A DNA stretch of 10,560 nt from JBEEMU01 sp043778315 (GCA_043778315.1 JAYWGJ010000025.1:1-10560); one strand, 5' to 3'; shown: positions 1-6,777, counted from the first letter of the stretch. Translations and numbers: made by a program. The notes: generated from the sequence alone by a model not told the origin.

Positions 1-1
1 A

Positions 2-532
2 TATGACGGCGCGGCGCACCAAAGTATTTTTCGGTTTCCCGAACTTTGGGAGCGCACGATAGCAACTTATTCGTTCGGTAAAACGTTTCATAATACGGGT
101 TGGAAAATCGGTTACGTCGCCGCGCCCGACTACCTGATGCAGGAAATACGGAAGGTGCATCAATTCAATGTTTTTTCGGTGACAACGCCGTTTCAGTACG
201 CTTTGGCGGAGTTTTTGGCGGACGAAAACGAGTATTTGCAACTCCCCGATTTTTACCAACAAAAACGAGATGCGTTTGCCGCAATGCTCGCGCTGACGCG
301 CCTCGAGTTATTACCCTGCAAAGGGACGTATTTTCAAGTAGTGACGTACAAAAATATTAGCGACGAACGCGACACCGATTTTGCGGTGCGTTTAGTAAAG
401 GAGTTTGGCGTAGCGGCGATACCGATTTCGGGTTTTTATCATAGCCATAAAGACGAAAAATTGATACGGCTTTGTTTTGCCAAAACAAATCGAACGTTGG
501 AGCAAGCGGCGGAGCGGTTGATGAAATTGTAA
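2..532 (+). CDS. ybdL: Methionine/aromatic aminotransferase, YbdL-like, PLP-dependent (5'-truncated by window edge)
   Basis: Class I/II (fold type I) aminotransferase, C-terminal 176 residues only; the reading frame is open from base 2 and the gene begins outside the window. The Schiff-base lysine motif SFGKTFHNTGWKIGY is present with the PLP lysine at fragment residue 27 (codon 80-82). Downstream landmarks match my memory of E. coli YbdL along the whole length: EIRKVHQ, FSVTTPFQ, LPDFYQQKR, LLPCKGTYF, GVAAIPISGF and KLIRLCFAKT. The Arg of LIRLCFA (fragment residue 156) is the expected carboxylate-binding residue. YbdL is a cytosolic transaminase preferring methionine and some aromatic amino acids; the related kynurenine aminotransferases share these motifs, so the exact substrate is an inference. 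No hairpin terminator is visible after the TAA. The next gene has its own promoter. Confidence 0.9.
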   Translation, partial: YDGAAHQSIFRFPELWERTIATYSFGKTFHNTGWKIGYVAAPDYLMQEIRKVHQFNVFSVTTPFQYALAEFLADENEYLQLPDFYQQKRDAFAAMLALTRLELLPCKGTYFQVVTYKNISDERDTDFAVRLVKEFGVAAIPISGFYHSHKDEKLIRLCFAKTNRTLEQAAERLMKL

Positions 533-619
533 ATTTTTCTTTTGTCTAATAAATAAGGCAATACGAGCCGTTTTTGCTTGTTTTTATCGTAAAAATAAAG
601 AAAACACAAGTACAAAACG

Positions 620-627
620 TATATTTG
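620..627 (+). promoter_or_regulatory. Bacteroidota-type -7 promoter element for the MFP gene
   Basis: TATATTTG matches the Bacteroidota housekeeping -7 consensus TAnnTTTG and lies 52 nt before the ATG of the adaptor gene. No clear TTG -33 element is seen at the usual distance. The AT-rich leader up to the start codon contains no Shine-Dalgarno sequence, which is normal in this phylum. Confidence 0.6.
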
Positions 628-679
628 CTTTTTATTATAACCTTATCAAGGCAATATTTTTACTTTTTTTATTAAAAAA

Positions 680-2083
680 ATGAACTCAAAAACAGTTATT
701 TACGGACTTGGTGCTTTGGTAGTGCTGTTGCTCGGCGCGGTGTATTTCAAGGGCGGTTTTGGTAAAAAAGACGGCATTGGCGTAGAAGCCGAAAAAGCGC
801 AAAAGCGGACGCTGACCGAAACGGTATCGGCAACGGGCAAAATATTCCCTGAAAACGAAGTCAAAATTTCGCCTGATGTGTCGGGCGAAGTCATAGAATT
901 GTATGTAAAAGAGGGCGATTCGGTGCGTGCAGGGCAGTTATTAGCCAAAATAAAACCCGACCCGTATCAGCCCGCCGTTGAGCGCGGACAAGCAACCGTG
1001 AGCAGTGCGCGGGCGCAAGTAGGCACGGCGAGCGCGACTATCGGACAGGTAGAAGCGCAGCAGGCGCAGGTAGAAGCGCAGTTAGATAATGCGCGGTCGG
1101 TGTTTCGCCGACAAGAGCAACTGCACAAAGACGGCGTGATTTCTGATGCCGATTTTGAGCAGGCGCGTACCGCTTTGCGGACAAGCGAGGCGAGTTTGAA
1201 CGCCGTGAAAGCGCAAATCCGCTCTGCCAAAGAAAACGTAAACGCCGCCGAGCAGAACGTAAAAGGCGCAGTTGCGACGGTACGCGAAGCGCAAACTAAC
1301 CTTTCTAAAACCTTGATTTACGCGCCCGTTTCGGGCATTATTTCCAAACTAAACGTAAAACGCGGCGAACGGGTATTAGGTACAAACCTAATGAACGGGA
1401 CAGAAATGATGCGAATTGCCAATTTTTTCTCTATGGAAGTGCAAATTGACGTGAGCGAAAGCGATATTTTGCGCGTCGCGCTAGGAAACGAAGCCGATAT
1501 TGAAGTAGATGCGTATTTAGATAGAAAATTTAAGGGAAAAGTGACGCAAATAGGCGCGTCGGCGAAAGAAAGTGCCTTAGCTGCCGCTACCAACGACCAA
1601 ATGAGCAATTATTTAGTCAAAATACGCATAGATCCTGCGTCTTATCAAGACCTGATGACCAAAAATAGACGCAGTCCGTTTATGCCAGGAATGTCGGCGA
1701 GTATCGACATCAAAACGAATAAAGTGGAGAACGCGCTCACCGTTCCCGTGCAAGCGGTCACGACGCGCGAAGCAACCTCAATGAAAGATGGCGCGAAAAA
1801 GATAGGCGACGACGACCGCGAAATAGAGGTCACGGACGCGAAAAGCAAAGCGGACGATAAAAAAAAGCAGTTTAGAGAGGTCGTTTTTGTGGTCGTCGGC
1901 GACACCGTCGCGCAGCGATACGTCACTACGGGCATACAAGACAACTCGCACATTCAGATACTGACGGGTTTGGCAGAAGGCGACGAAGTGGTAAGCGGAC
2001 CGTACACCGTGGTTTCGCGTAAGCTGAAAAGCGGCAATAAAATTGATAAAGAAAAACTCAAAAAAGAGAAAAAAACGGAGTAA
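680..2083 (+). CDS. Efflux transporter periplasmic adaptor subunit (HlyD/MacA-type membrane fusion protein)
   Basis: A 467-aa membrane fusion protein, expected to link an inner-membrane ABC or RND pump to a TolC-like outer-membrane channel. The order of parts fits the family: one N-terminal membrane anchor (residues about 5-23), a first lipoyl half (VSGEVIELYVKEGDSVRAGQ, 67-86), an Ala/Gln-rich coiled-coil hairpin (about 100-205), the second lipoyl half (YAPVSGIISKLNVKRGE, 214-230), then beta-barrel and membrane-proximal domains with the family signature PFMPGMSASI (333-342) and VPVQAV (355-360). A charged, Lys/Asp-rich insertion (about 366-399) interrupts the membrane-proximal part and a Lys-rich tail ends the protein. 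MacA-like adaptors usually sit beside ABC ATPase and permease genes. Here none follows: a terminator begins 20 nt after the stop. Its pump partners are therefore encoded elsewhere, or upstream outside the window. Start chosen at the first ATG, directly before the membrane anchor. Confidence 0.88.
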   Translation: MNSKTVIYGLGALVVLLLGAVYFKGGFGKKDGIGVEAEKAQKRTLTETVSATGKIFPENEVKISPDVSGEVIELYVKEGDSVRAGQLLAKIKPDPYQPAVERGQATVSSARAQVGTASATIGQVEAQQAQVEAQLDNARSVFRRQEQLHKDGVISDADFEQARTALRTSEASLNAVKAQIRSAKENVNAAEQNVKGAVATVREAQTNLSKTLIYAPVSGIISKLNVKRGERVLGTNLMNGTEMMRIANFFSMEVQIDVSESDILRVALGNEADIEVDAYLDRKFKGKVTQIGASAKESALAAATNDQMSNYLVKIRIDPASYQDLMTKNRRSPFMPGMSASIDIKTNKVENALTVPVQAVTTREATSMKDGAKKIGDDDREIEVTDAKSKADDKKKQFREVVFVVVGDTVAQRYVTTGIQDNSHIQILTGLAEGDEVVSGPYTVVSRKLKSGNKIDKEKLKKEKKTE

Positions 2084-2102
2084 AAACGATGTTTTTATAA
2101 CA

Positions 2103-2143
2103 AAAAAAGCGGTCATTTTCTATATGAAAATGACCGCTTTTTT
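2103..2143. terminator. Strong bidirectional rho-independent terminator
   Basis: A perfect 18-bp inverted repeat has left arm AAAAAAGCGGTCATTTTC at 2103-2120, loop TATAT, and right arm 2126-2143 ending in six Ts. The A-run on the left becomes a T-run on the other strand, so it can end transcription in both directions. It lies between the convergent adaptor gene (stop at 2083) and the minus-strand outer-membrane gene (stop at 2172). Confidence 0.93.
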
Positions 2144-2171
2144 GTGGTTTAAAATCTAAAAAATATTTTTT

Positions 2172-2939
2172 TTAATAAAAAATTTCGCTGCTTTTACGTT
2201 TTTTTATCGCGAGCGTCCAGCCTACTTTAAAGCCGTTGAGCATATCAAAACGTTGTTGGGTATAAGCAGAATTGGTGCTGAAATCCCAAGCGCGCTGCGA
2301 CTGTGTACTTGCTTGAATGAACTCAAAACCTGCGAAAAAATTAATCGCTTCGTTGCGGCTAACGTATTGATAACCAATAAATTCGTTGAGCATCACGCCT
2401 GCGCACAGGCGGTCGTAGCCGAGCGCGTAGTCGCCTGCGAGCGCGGGTACTTGTCCGTTACTGTCCTTGACGCGTATCCAGTGTTGCAGGTAGCCTGCCG
2501 AGAGCGAAATCCGGATACCCGCGTTCGGTAATTTGGCGGAAAGCGGTATTATTTTGCCGCCGTAGCCGCCGAAGTAAAAACCGCGTTCGTCTATCTGTAT
2601 CGGCGCGTATTCGCGGTCTTTGCCGAGTACCGCGCCGTCGGGCGTGCGGAGGTTCGCGATAGGGTCTTCGAGGACGTTGTAGCCAAAAAAGTAGCCGCCG
2701 TCCACGCCAAATTTCCAGAGTTTATCGGTCAAATAATGCACGCCGCCGCTCACGCATTGACTCAAACCAAACCGTTTGCCTAAGTCGCCGCCGGGCAGGT
2801 GCGTTCCATACGCTACCTCTACGGTGAACGCGGGCGTTTTGGTCGGCGCAGGGTTTTTCAATACGACCTCTTGCGCCGTCGCAGTCTGCATTAGCGCGCA
2901 AGCGAAAACCAAACCTAAAATATATTTTGTTTTTTCCAT
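2172..2939 (-). CDS. Secreted protein, probable outer-membrane beta-barrel, function unknown
   Basis: A 255-aa protein with a clear Sec signal peptide: MEKTKY, hydrophobic core ILGLVFACALM, and a likely signal peptidase I site after Ala22 (ATA|QEVV), a typical Bacteroidota cleavage context. The mature part alternates polar and hydrophobic or aromatic residues in short strands (for example WKFGVDGGYFFGYNVL, GFYFGGYGG, AGIRISLSAGYLQHWIRV, AINFFAGFEFIQ), as in small 8- to 10-strand outer-membrane barrels. It ends with a last strand FKVGWTLAI followed by a short basic tail KKRKSSEIFY. I do not recognise a named family and assign no function. The gene converges on the adaptor gene and diverges from the lipoprotein gene. 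I found no good TAnnTTTG motif on the minus strand upstream of its ATG. Confidence 0.8.
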   Translation of the reverse strand: MEKTKYILGLVFACALMQTATAQEVVLKNPAPTKTPAFTVEVAYGTHLPGGDLGKRFGLSQCVSGGVHYLTDKLWKFGVDGGYFFGYNVLEDPIANLRTPDGAVLGKDREYAPIQIDERGFYFGGYGGKIIPLSAKLPNAGIRISLSAGYLQHWIRVKDSNGQVPALAGDYALGYDRLCAGVMLNEFIGYQYVSRNEAINFFAGFEFIQASTQSQRAWDFSTNSAYTQQRFDMLNGFKVGWTLAIKKRKSSEIFY

Positions 2940-3010
2940 ATAATAGTTTTATATTTGTGTAACACTTTTTTTTGCGTAGCAATAAAAAAACTTACCGCTC
3001 TGCTTCTTTG

Positions 3011-3078
3011 AACCTCTGCTTCTCTGCGTCTAAAAATTTCTATACTCAAAAACCTTTGCTTTTATGCGATAAAAAATT
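3011..3078. repeat. Pair of imperfect 28-nt direct repeats, 40-nt period
   Basis: Bases 3011-3038 (starting AACCTCTGCTTCTCTGCG) and 3051-3078 (starting AACCTTTGCTTTTATGCG) agree at 22 of 28 positions. A weaker third copy of the core, CTCTGCTTCTTTG, lies just upstream at about 2998-3010. The repeats sit in the divergent intergenic region between the outer-membrane protein and the lipoprotein and code for nothing obvious. Confidence 0.5.
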
Positions 3079-3118
3079 TTACTTTGTGTTTATTACCACC
3101 TCCTAAAAGATAAAACGG

Positions 3119-3126
3119 TATATTTG
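3119..3126 (+). promoter_or_regulatory. Bacteroidota-type -7 promoter element for the lipoprotein gene
   Basis: TATATTTG fits the TAnnTTTG consensus and lies 35 nt before the ATG at 3162. It overlaps the GTG at 3126 that would otherwise extend the reading frame, so transcription should begin downstream of that GTG. A second identical octamer at 2950-2957 lies farther upstream. In such AT-rich DNA it may be chance. Confidence 0.55.
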
Positions 3127-3161
3127 TGAAAAATTATAAGGAACAAAATTACAAAATAATT

Positions 3162-3692
3162 ATGAAAAAAGCATTAATCCCTATTTTATTCGCTTTGGCG
3201 GGCTGCCAAAACAACCCTGCACCCGTAGTAGAAACCGCCGAGACGAGTACGCCGCCGACTGCCGCAAAGATGCCTGAGAAAGAAGTAGCAAAAGCAACCG
3301 CCGACACAGTAAAACCGAACACCGCTACCGCGCACCGTTTCGCCGCAGGCGGCTTCGAAGACGACGCGGCGGTTCTCGCCTTCATCAAAACGCTACAAAA
3401 AAACGTTGCCACAGCCAAAAAAGATGCCGTAGCAGATATGGTCAATTATCCGATGTCGCTGAACCAAACCAATGGCTCGAGCAAGCCAAAACGAACCGAA
3501 ATAAAAGATAAAGCGGCTTTTTTGGCGAAATACGACGATATTATCAGCGAAAAGCTGAAAACGGCTTTGAAAAATCAGGATATGACCGATATTTTCGCAC
3601 GAGACCAAGGCGTGATGCTCGGCAACGGCGATATTTGGCTCGCGCCCGATAGCAAAACCAAAAAAATTGGTGTGGTTGCGGTGAATAAGTGA
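3162..3692 (+). CDS. Small lipoprotein with C-terminal globular domain, function unknown
   Basis: A 176-aa protein beginning MKKALIPILFALAGCQNN, a compact lipoprotein signal with lipobox Leu12-Ala13-Gly14-Cys15; Cys15 should be acylated. A Pro/Thr/Ala-rich linker (about 16-60) tethers a C-terminal domain (about 62-176). That domain has a long helix (DDAAVLAFIKTLQKNVATAKKDAVADMV), then YPMSLN, KDKAAFLAKYDDII, and a closing segment with GVMLGNGDIWLAPD and IGVVAVN. The pattern (helix, basic strand, phenylalanine-lysine-tyrosine helix, GD-W strand) recalls small NTF2-like or DUF4440-like periplasmic domains, but I cannot name a family. The start at 3162 is preferred over an in-frame GTG at 3126 because the GTG lies inside the promoter motif and would place 12 polar residues before the signal. 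It appears monocistronic. Confidence 0.8.
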   Translation: MKKALIPILFALAGCQNNPAPVVETAETSTPPTAAKMPEKEVAKATADTVKPNTATAHRFAAGGFEDDAAVLAFIKTLQKNVATAKKDAVADMVNYPMSLNQTNGSSKPKRTEIKDKAAFLAKYDDIISEKLKTALKNQDMTDIFARDQGVMLGNGDIWLAPDSKTKKIGVVAVNK

Positions 3693-3735
3693 TGGAAATT
3701 TTGAAAAAAATATTTTTTTAGTTGTGGAAATGGCG

Positions 3736-3743
3736 TAGCTTTG
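3736..3743 (+). promoter_or_regulatory. Possible -7 promoter element for the PDDEXK_4-like gene
   Basis: TAGCTTTG matches TAnnTTTG and lies 65 nt before the preferred ATG at 3808. A TTG at 3722-3724 is too close to act as a normal -33 box. The support is the motif plus its position only. Confidence 0.4.
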
Positions 3744-3807
3744 TGGAGGTATGGCGATGGTGCTGTGCGGGAAACTAATTGGCGGTAACGCTGAAAATCT
3801 GCAAACA

Positions 3808-4923
3808 ATGAATGAGTATAAAGAAATTGAAGATATATTGAATGTTGTCAAATCAAAACTTGATATACACAATCAATTTAAAAAAGAGTATGACAAACAA
3901 CTCGCATTTGACTTTAGTTTATTCAATTTTTTCTCGATTGATGAAAACAAAGTGAGCAAAATATTAGCGTACTTTTTAGATGAAAAGCAAAATCATGGGC
4001 AGGGGAATTTATTTTTAAACGAATTTGTTAAAACGTTTTACAACGAAGAAATAGATACGGAAGGTTCAAGAATTACTTGCGAAAAAACTATAGAAGAGAA
4101 CAGAAGAATTGATATTTATATAGAATTGAATGGATTAACTATTGCAATTGAAAATAAAATCTGGGCTGATGACCAACATAATCAAATAAAAGATTACGCC
4201 GATTTTTTAGAAAAACAATCAAATAGAAATTATTTATTATTGTATTTGAATCCATACGGCTATGAACCTACCGATAAAAGCATTAAATTAAAGACAAAGG
4301 AGCGTTTAGTAACGGGAGGGAAATTTAAAGTAATCAGCTACCAAAATGATATAATAAACCTAATAAATAATTGGCTAATCATTTGCGAAGCCGATAATGT
4401 ATCTTACTTTTTAAAGGAATTCAAAAAATATCTTCAAATAAAATTCTTAGGAAAAAACACGTTAAATATGTCAAAAGATTTACGAATAATTATCGAAAAT
4501 AATAAAACAGCAGTGCAGGTATTAGTTAAAGAATATAGAAATATTGAAAACGAAATTGTCAATAAACTAAACTCGGTTGGAAAAAAATTGGACGAACAAT
4601 TACACAAAATACGCGAAATGTACCCTAACATACAAGTAAGTAAAGGTGGGAATAAGGAGCTTTATCAATATCTGCTTTCAGTAAACAAAACTACAATTCT
4701 GATTCAATTCTATAAGTTTAACATAAGTTTAATTTCTTTGTATCAGCTACAAGAACCTAATCCTGAATTTAGTGAAATCCTAAAAAATTCGGAGCTTAAT
4801 ACCGGCAAACATTTAGATTATGAACAAAGGGATTCAGATTTGGTAGAGATATTTCTTGGACAAGTACAAATTGTTATTGAAAGTTTTAAGCGTTATGACG
4901 AGTTTGTCGCTAATAAAGGATAA
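3808..4923 (+). CDS. PD-(D/E)XK nuclease superfamily protein (PDDEXK_4-like)
   Basis: A 371-aa protein with the layout of PDDEXK_4-type nucleases. An N-terminal region has FNFFSIDENKVSKILAYFLD (residues 40-58) and HGQGNLFLNEF (63-73), the equivalent of the family's helix plus HGQG segment. The catalytic core follows: RRIDIYIE with Asp102, then IAIENK with Glu115 and Lys117 (the ExK), then WADDQHNQIKDY with conserved glutamines at 123 and 126. The C-terminal half is helical and charged with no motif I recognise. All core residues are present, so DNA cleavage is plausible. The family occurs near defence and mobile genes, but its substrate is generally unknown. An in-frame ATG at 3751 would add 19 residues (MAMVLCGK...) with no similarity I recognise. 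The ATG at 3808 is preferred because the protein then begins with the usual helix (MNEYKEIEDIL). The gene is very AT-rich compared with uvrA, which suggests transfer. Confidence 0.82.
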   Translation: MNEYKEIEDILNVVKSKLDIHNQFKKEYDKQLAFDFSLFNFFSIDENKVSKILAYFLDEKQNHGQGNLFLNEFVKTFYNEEIDTEGSRITCEKTIEENRRIDIYIELNGLTIAIENKIWADDQHNQIKDYADFLEKQSNRNYLLLYLNPYGYEPTDKSIKLKTKERLVTGGKFKVISYQNDIINLINNWLIICEADNVSYFLKEFKKYLQIKFLGKNTLNMSKDLRIIIENNKTAVQVLVKEYRNIENEIVNKLNSVGKKLDEQLHKIREMYPNIQVSKGGNKELYQYLLSVNKTTILIQFYKFNISLISLYQLQEPNPEFSEILKNSELNTGKHLDYEQRDSDLVEIFLGQVQIVIESFKRYDEFVANKG

Positions 4924-4938
4924 AGTCAATCGCTAACA

Positions 4939-4997
4939 AAACTTACGACCAAAATCGTAAAGAGATGGTCAAAAATCACTAAAATTCCTTGATTATG
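4939..4997 (+). pseudogene. Decayed 5' fragment of an Rpn/YhgA-like nuclease gene
   Basis: Bases 4942-4971 match 5750-5779, the start of the intact Rpn-like gene, at 27 of 30 positions. Translated, the fragment reads TYDQNRKEMVKNH then a stop, against AYDQNWKEIVTHL in the intact protein. After a net loss of 4 nt, frame-shifted bases 4982-4996 give KFLDY against EFIEF. No start codon, catalytic region or C-terminus remains. It begins about 15 nt after the stop of the PDDEXK_4-like gene. Within it, TTACGA and TCGTAA (4943-4960) form a small 6-bp hairpin with no T-run, so I do not call it a terminator. No other explanation covers both the nucleotide and protein matches. Confidence 0.7.
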
Positions 4998-5065
4998 GAA
5001 CTGAAACAAGAAATAAACTCAAATACATACCGAATAAACCAATATATTTCGTTAAATAAATCAAT

Positions 5066-5317
5066 ATGGAAATCTTAACAATACAGCAAATCAAGGCGCA
5101 ATACCCCGAGCAGTGGGTATTGGTGGGTAATCCTGAGCTTACAGACCCAAGTATATTAGGGTCTATTGTGAGCAAACTGCTATCGGGCGTTGTACTTTTG
5201 GCAAGTAAAGACAGACGCGAGATTGGGTACAAAGGAAGGGAGTTGAGAGCGGGTTATGAGAGCGTTACTTGTGTTTACACAGGTCTTATCCCTCAAAACC
5301 GCAAATGGTTGCTATGA
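5066..5317 (+). CDS. Small conserved-looking protein paired with the downstream aspartic protease, function unknown
   Basis: An 83-aa soluble protein with no signal peptide or membrane segment. It opens with MEILTIQQIKAQYPEQWVLV and continues with GNPELTDPSILG, a hydrophobic strand GVVLLASKD, and a closing GLIPQNRKWLL. The alternation of short strands and few helices suggests a small beta-rich domain. I associate this 'YPEQWVL...RKWLL' type with genes preceding retropepsin-like proteins in Bacteroidota and cyanobacteria, but that is recollection, not a search. Its stop TGA overlaps the next start (ATGA), implying translational coupling and an equimolar partner. Upstream, TATATTTC (5043-5050) is one base off the -7 consensus and could be the promoter. 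It may be a substrate, inhibitor or chaperone of the protease, but nothing in the sequence decides this. Confidence 0.75.
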   Translation: MEILTIQQIKAQYPEQWVLVGNPELTDPSILGSIVSKLLSGVVLLASKDRREIGYKGRELRAGYESVTCVYTGLIPQNRKWLL

Positions 5318-5721
5318 TTACCACCCAAATTTTTAGCAGGTTATCAGCAGAAAGCCTAATCGTTGTGCCTTGCAAATTGGGTATCGACCCTATCTCTTTG
5401 GCTATCGACACAGGTGCATCGCATACTACTATTGACATCACGCCGCTTCTTTTGGCAGGGTATAATCTGTCGGAGGCGGTCGGTATGGAGAAAATAGAAA
5501 CGGCGAGTAACGTAATAGATGCCTATGTTTTTATTTTGACTGAATTTACTTGTTTGGGTTTCAAAAAAAGAAATTTTAGAGTGTGCGCCTACGACTTTTT
5601 CTCCTACCATTATATAGGGGATTTTGACGGCGTGGTCGGATTAGACTTTTTTGAGGGTACAAAATTTTGTATTGATATGACGGATAATGAGATTACTATT
5701 CAAGTTAAACCTAAAAAATAA
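5314..5721 (+). CDS. Retropepsin-like (clan AA) aspartic protease, single domain
   Basis: A 135-aa protein with the aspartic protease motif LAIDTGASHTTID; the catalytic Asp is residue 32 (D32-T33-G34). A second family landmark, GVVGLDFF (residues 106-113), corresponds to the hydrophobic-hydrophobic-Gly strand near the C-terminus of retropepsins. One DTG per chain means it should act as a homodimer, as retroviral and bacterial clan AA proteases do. There is no signal peptide or membrane helix, so it is probably cytoplasmic. The ATG at 5314 is chosen because it makes the ATGA overlap with the upstream stop; ATGs at 5305 and 5269 in the same frame are possible but would lie deeper inside the preceding gene. 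The Rpn-like gene follows after 12 nt, so all three are probably one transcript. Substrate unknown. Confidence 0.82.
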   Translation: MITTQIFSRLSAESLIVVPCKLGIDPISLAIDTGASHTTIDITPLLLAGYNLSEAVGMEKIETASNVIDAYVFILTEFTCLGFKKRNFRVCAYDFFSYHYIGDFDGVVGLDFFEGTKFCIDMTDNEITIQVKPKK

Positions 5722-5733
5722 CCGCATCAACCA

Positions 5734-6678
5734 ATGCAGCAGCGCACCGCTTACGACCAAAATTGGAAAGAGATAGTCACGCATTTGACTGCCGAATTTA
5801 TTGAGTTTTTCTTTCCAAAACTCTACGAGTTAATCGATTTTTCGATTGAATTTGAGTTTTTGGAGCAAGAACTTTATACTATTTTGGAGCAAGCCGACGA
5901 AAAAGATAAAGGCAAGCATAAAAAACGCTATACCGATAAACTCGTAAAAGTGTATTTGAGAAATGGCGAAATCGAGTATATTTTTGTGCATATCGAGTTT
6001 CAAGGCGACAAAGGACAAGATATTGCACAGCGAATGTACCGCTATTATCGCCGCATAGAGGAAAAATTGAACAAAAACATCACGGCAATCGTCATTTATA
6101 CAAGCGCGAATGTCCCAAAAGTTAATAATTGCTACAAAAACGAACATTTTGGCACGGAAATCAGTTATAAATTCAATACTTATCAAATCAGAAAACAATC
6201 CGAAGCGGAATTATTACAATCGTCAAATCCTTTTGCTTTGGTCGTTTTAGCAAATTTGTACGTTATTCAAACCAAGCAAGACGACCCGCAGCGTTTGATT
6301 TTCAAAAAGAAACTCTACGAACTCGCATTAGAAGCAAATTATACTGAAAAACAAACGCTTTGGTTAGTGCATTTCGTCGCCGATTTGATGTTGCTAAAGC
6401 CTGATTTAGAAGAAGAATTTGAAGAAACAGTTAAGGTAATCAAAACAAAAAATAATATAAATATGCGTACACGAAGCAAAGGTACTTATGGCTTGGCGAA
6501 CGTCTTGAACCGTGAACTTTACGGCACAACGATAGACGAAGAACGCCAAAAAATACAAGCAATGATAACTCGTTGCTACACGCAAATGCAAATGTCTGTA
6601 AAAGAAATTGCAGAATTTTCAGGCGAAACGACGGCTGCTATCCGAAAAATACTAAAATCGCAAAATTTATTGCCGTAA
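5734..6678 (+). CDS. Rpn/YhgA-like PD-(D/E)XK nuclease (recombination-promoting nuclease/putative transposase family)
   Basis: A 314-aa protein, about the family's usual length. The opening YDQNWKEIVTHLTAEFIEFF leads to the nuclease core: TDKLVKVYL with Asp68, a turn GEIEY, then FVHIEFQGD with Glu88 and Gln90, followed by RMYRYYRRI (100-108). The family characteristically has E-x-Q where many PD-(D/E)XK enzymes have E-x-K, so Gln90 is normal rather than a lesion. After a helical middle region, the last 28 residues (MSVKEIAEFSGETTAAIRKI...) look like a helix-turn-helix of the type found at the end of many Rpn-like proteins. E. coli Rpn proteins promote RecA-independent recombination and have DNA endonuclease activity. 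Whether this copy does is inference. No ISs or terminal repeats flank it. A decayed copy of its own start lies 0.8 kb upstream. Confidence 0.87.
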   Translation: MQQRTAYDQNWKEIVTHLTAEFIEFFFPKLYELIDFSIEFEFLEQELYTILEQADEKDKGKHKKRYTDKLVKVYLRNGEIEYIFVHIEFQGDKGQDIAQRMYRYYRRIEEKLNKNITAIVIYTSANVPKVNNCYKNEHFGTEISYKFNTYQIRKQSEAELLQSSNPFALVVLANLYVIQTKQDDPQRLIFKKKLYELALEANYTEKQTLWLVHFVADLMLLKPDLEEEFEETVKVIKTKNNINMRTRSKGTYGLANVLNRELYGTTIDEERQKIQAMITRCYTQMQMSVKEIAEFSGETTAAIRKILKSQNLLP

Positions 6679-6777
6679 AATTTGCTTTATTTGATTTTAA
6701 ATTTCCTTTTCAACGTTCAGTTGTTAAGGTAAATTTCTGTTGTAAATAGGAAGGTGAATGTTTTTATCATCACACCC

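Noticed and set aside
1778..2116. Minus-strand open frame overlapping the end of the adaptor gene
   Set aside because: It starts within the adaptor coding region, runs through the terminator hairpin, and has a composition set by the opposite strand.
3393..3872. Minus-strand open frame of 159 codons spanning the lipoprotein end and the nuclease start
   Set aside because: It overlaps two well-supported plus-strand genes and the promoter between them, and shows no domain.
3750..4940. Possible integron attC-like ends (GGTAACG upstream and CGCTAAC downstream of the nuclease gene)
   Set aside because: The motifs are too short and lack the paired R/L box structure of attC sites; no integrase gene is visible.
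4943..4960. 6-bp hairpin TTACGA/TCGTAA after the PDDEXK_4-like gene as a terminator
   Set aside because: The stem is short and no T-run follows. The bases are explained by the decayed Rpn gene start.
4995..5078. Short open frame of 27 codons starting MELKQEINSNTY
   Set aside because: It overlaps the start of the 83-aa gene and the end of the Rpn remnant, with no recognisable similarity or start signal. It is probably chance in AT-rich DNA.
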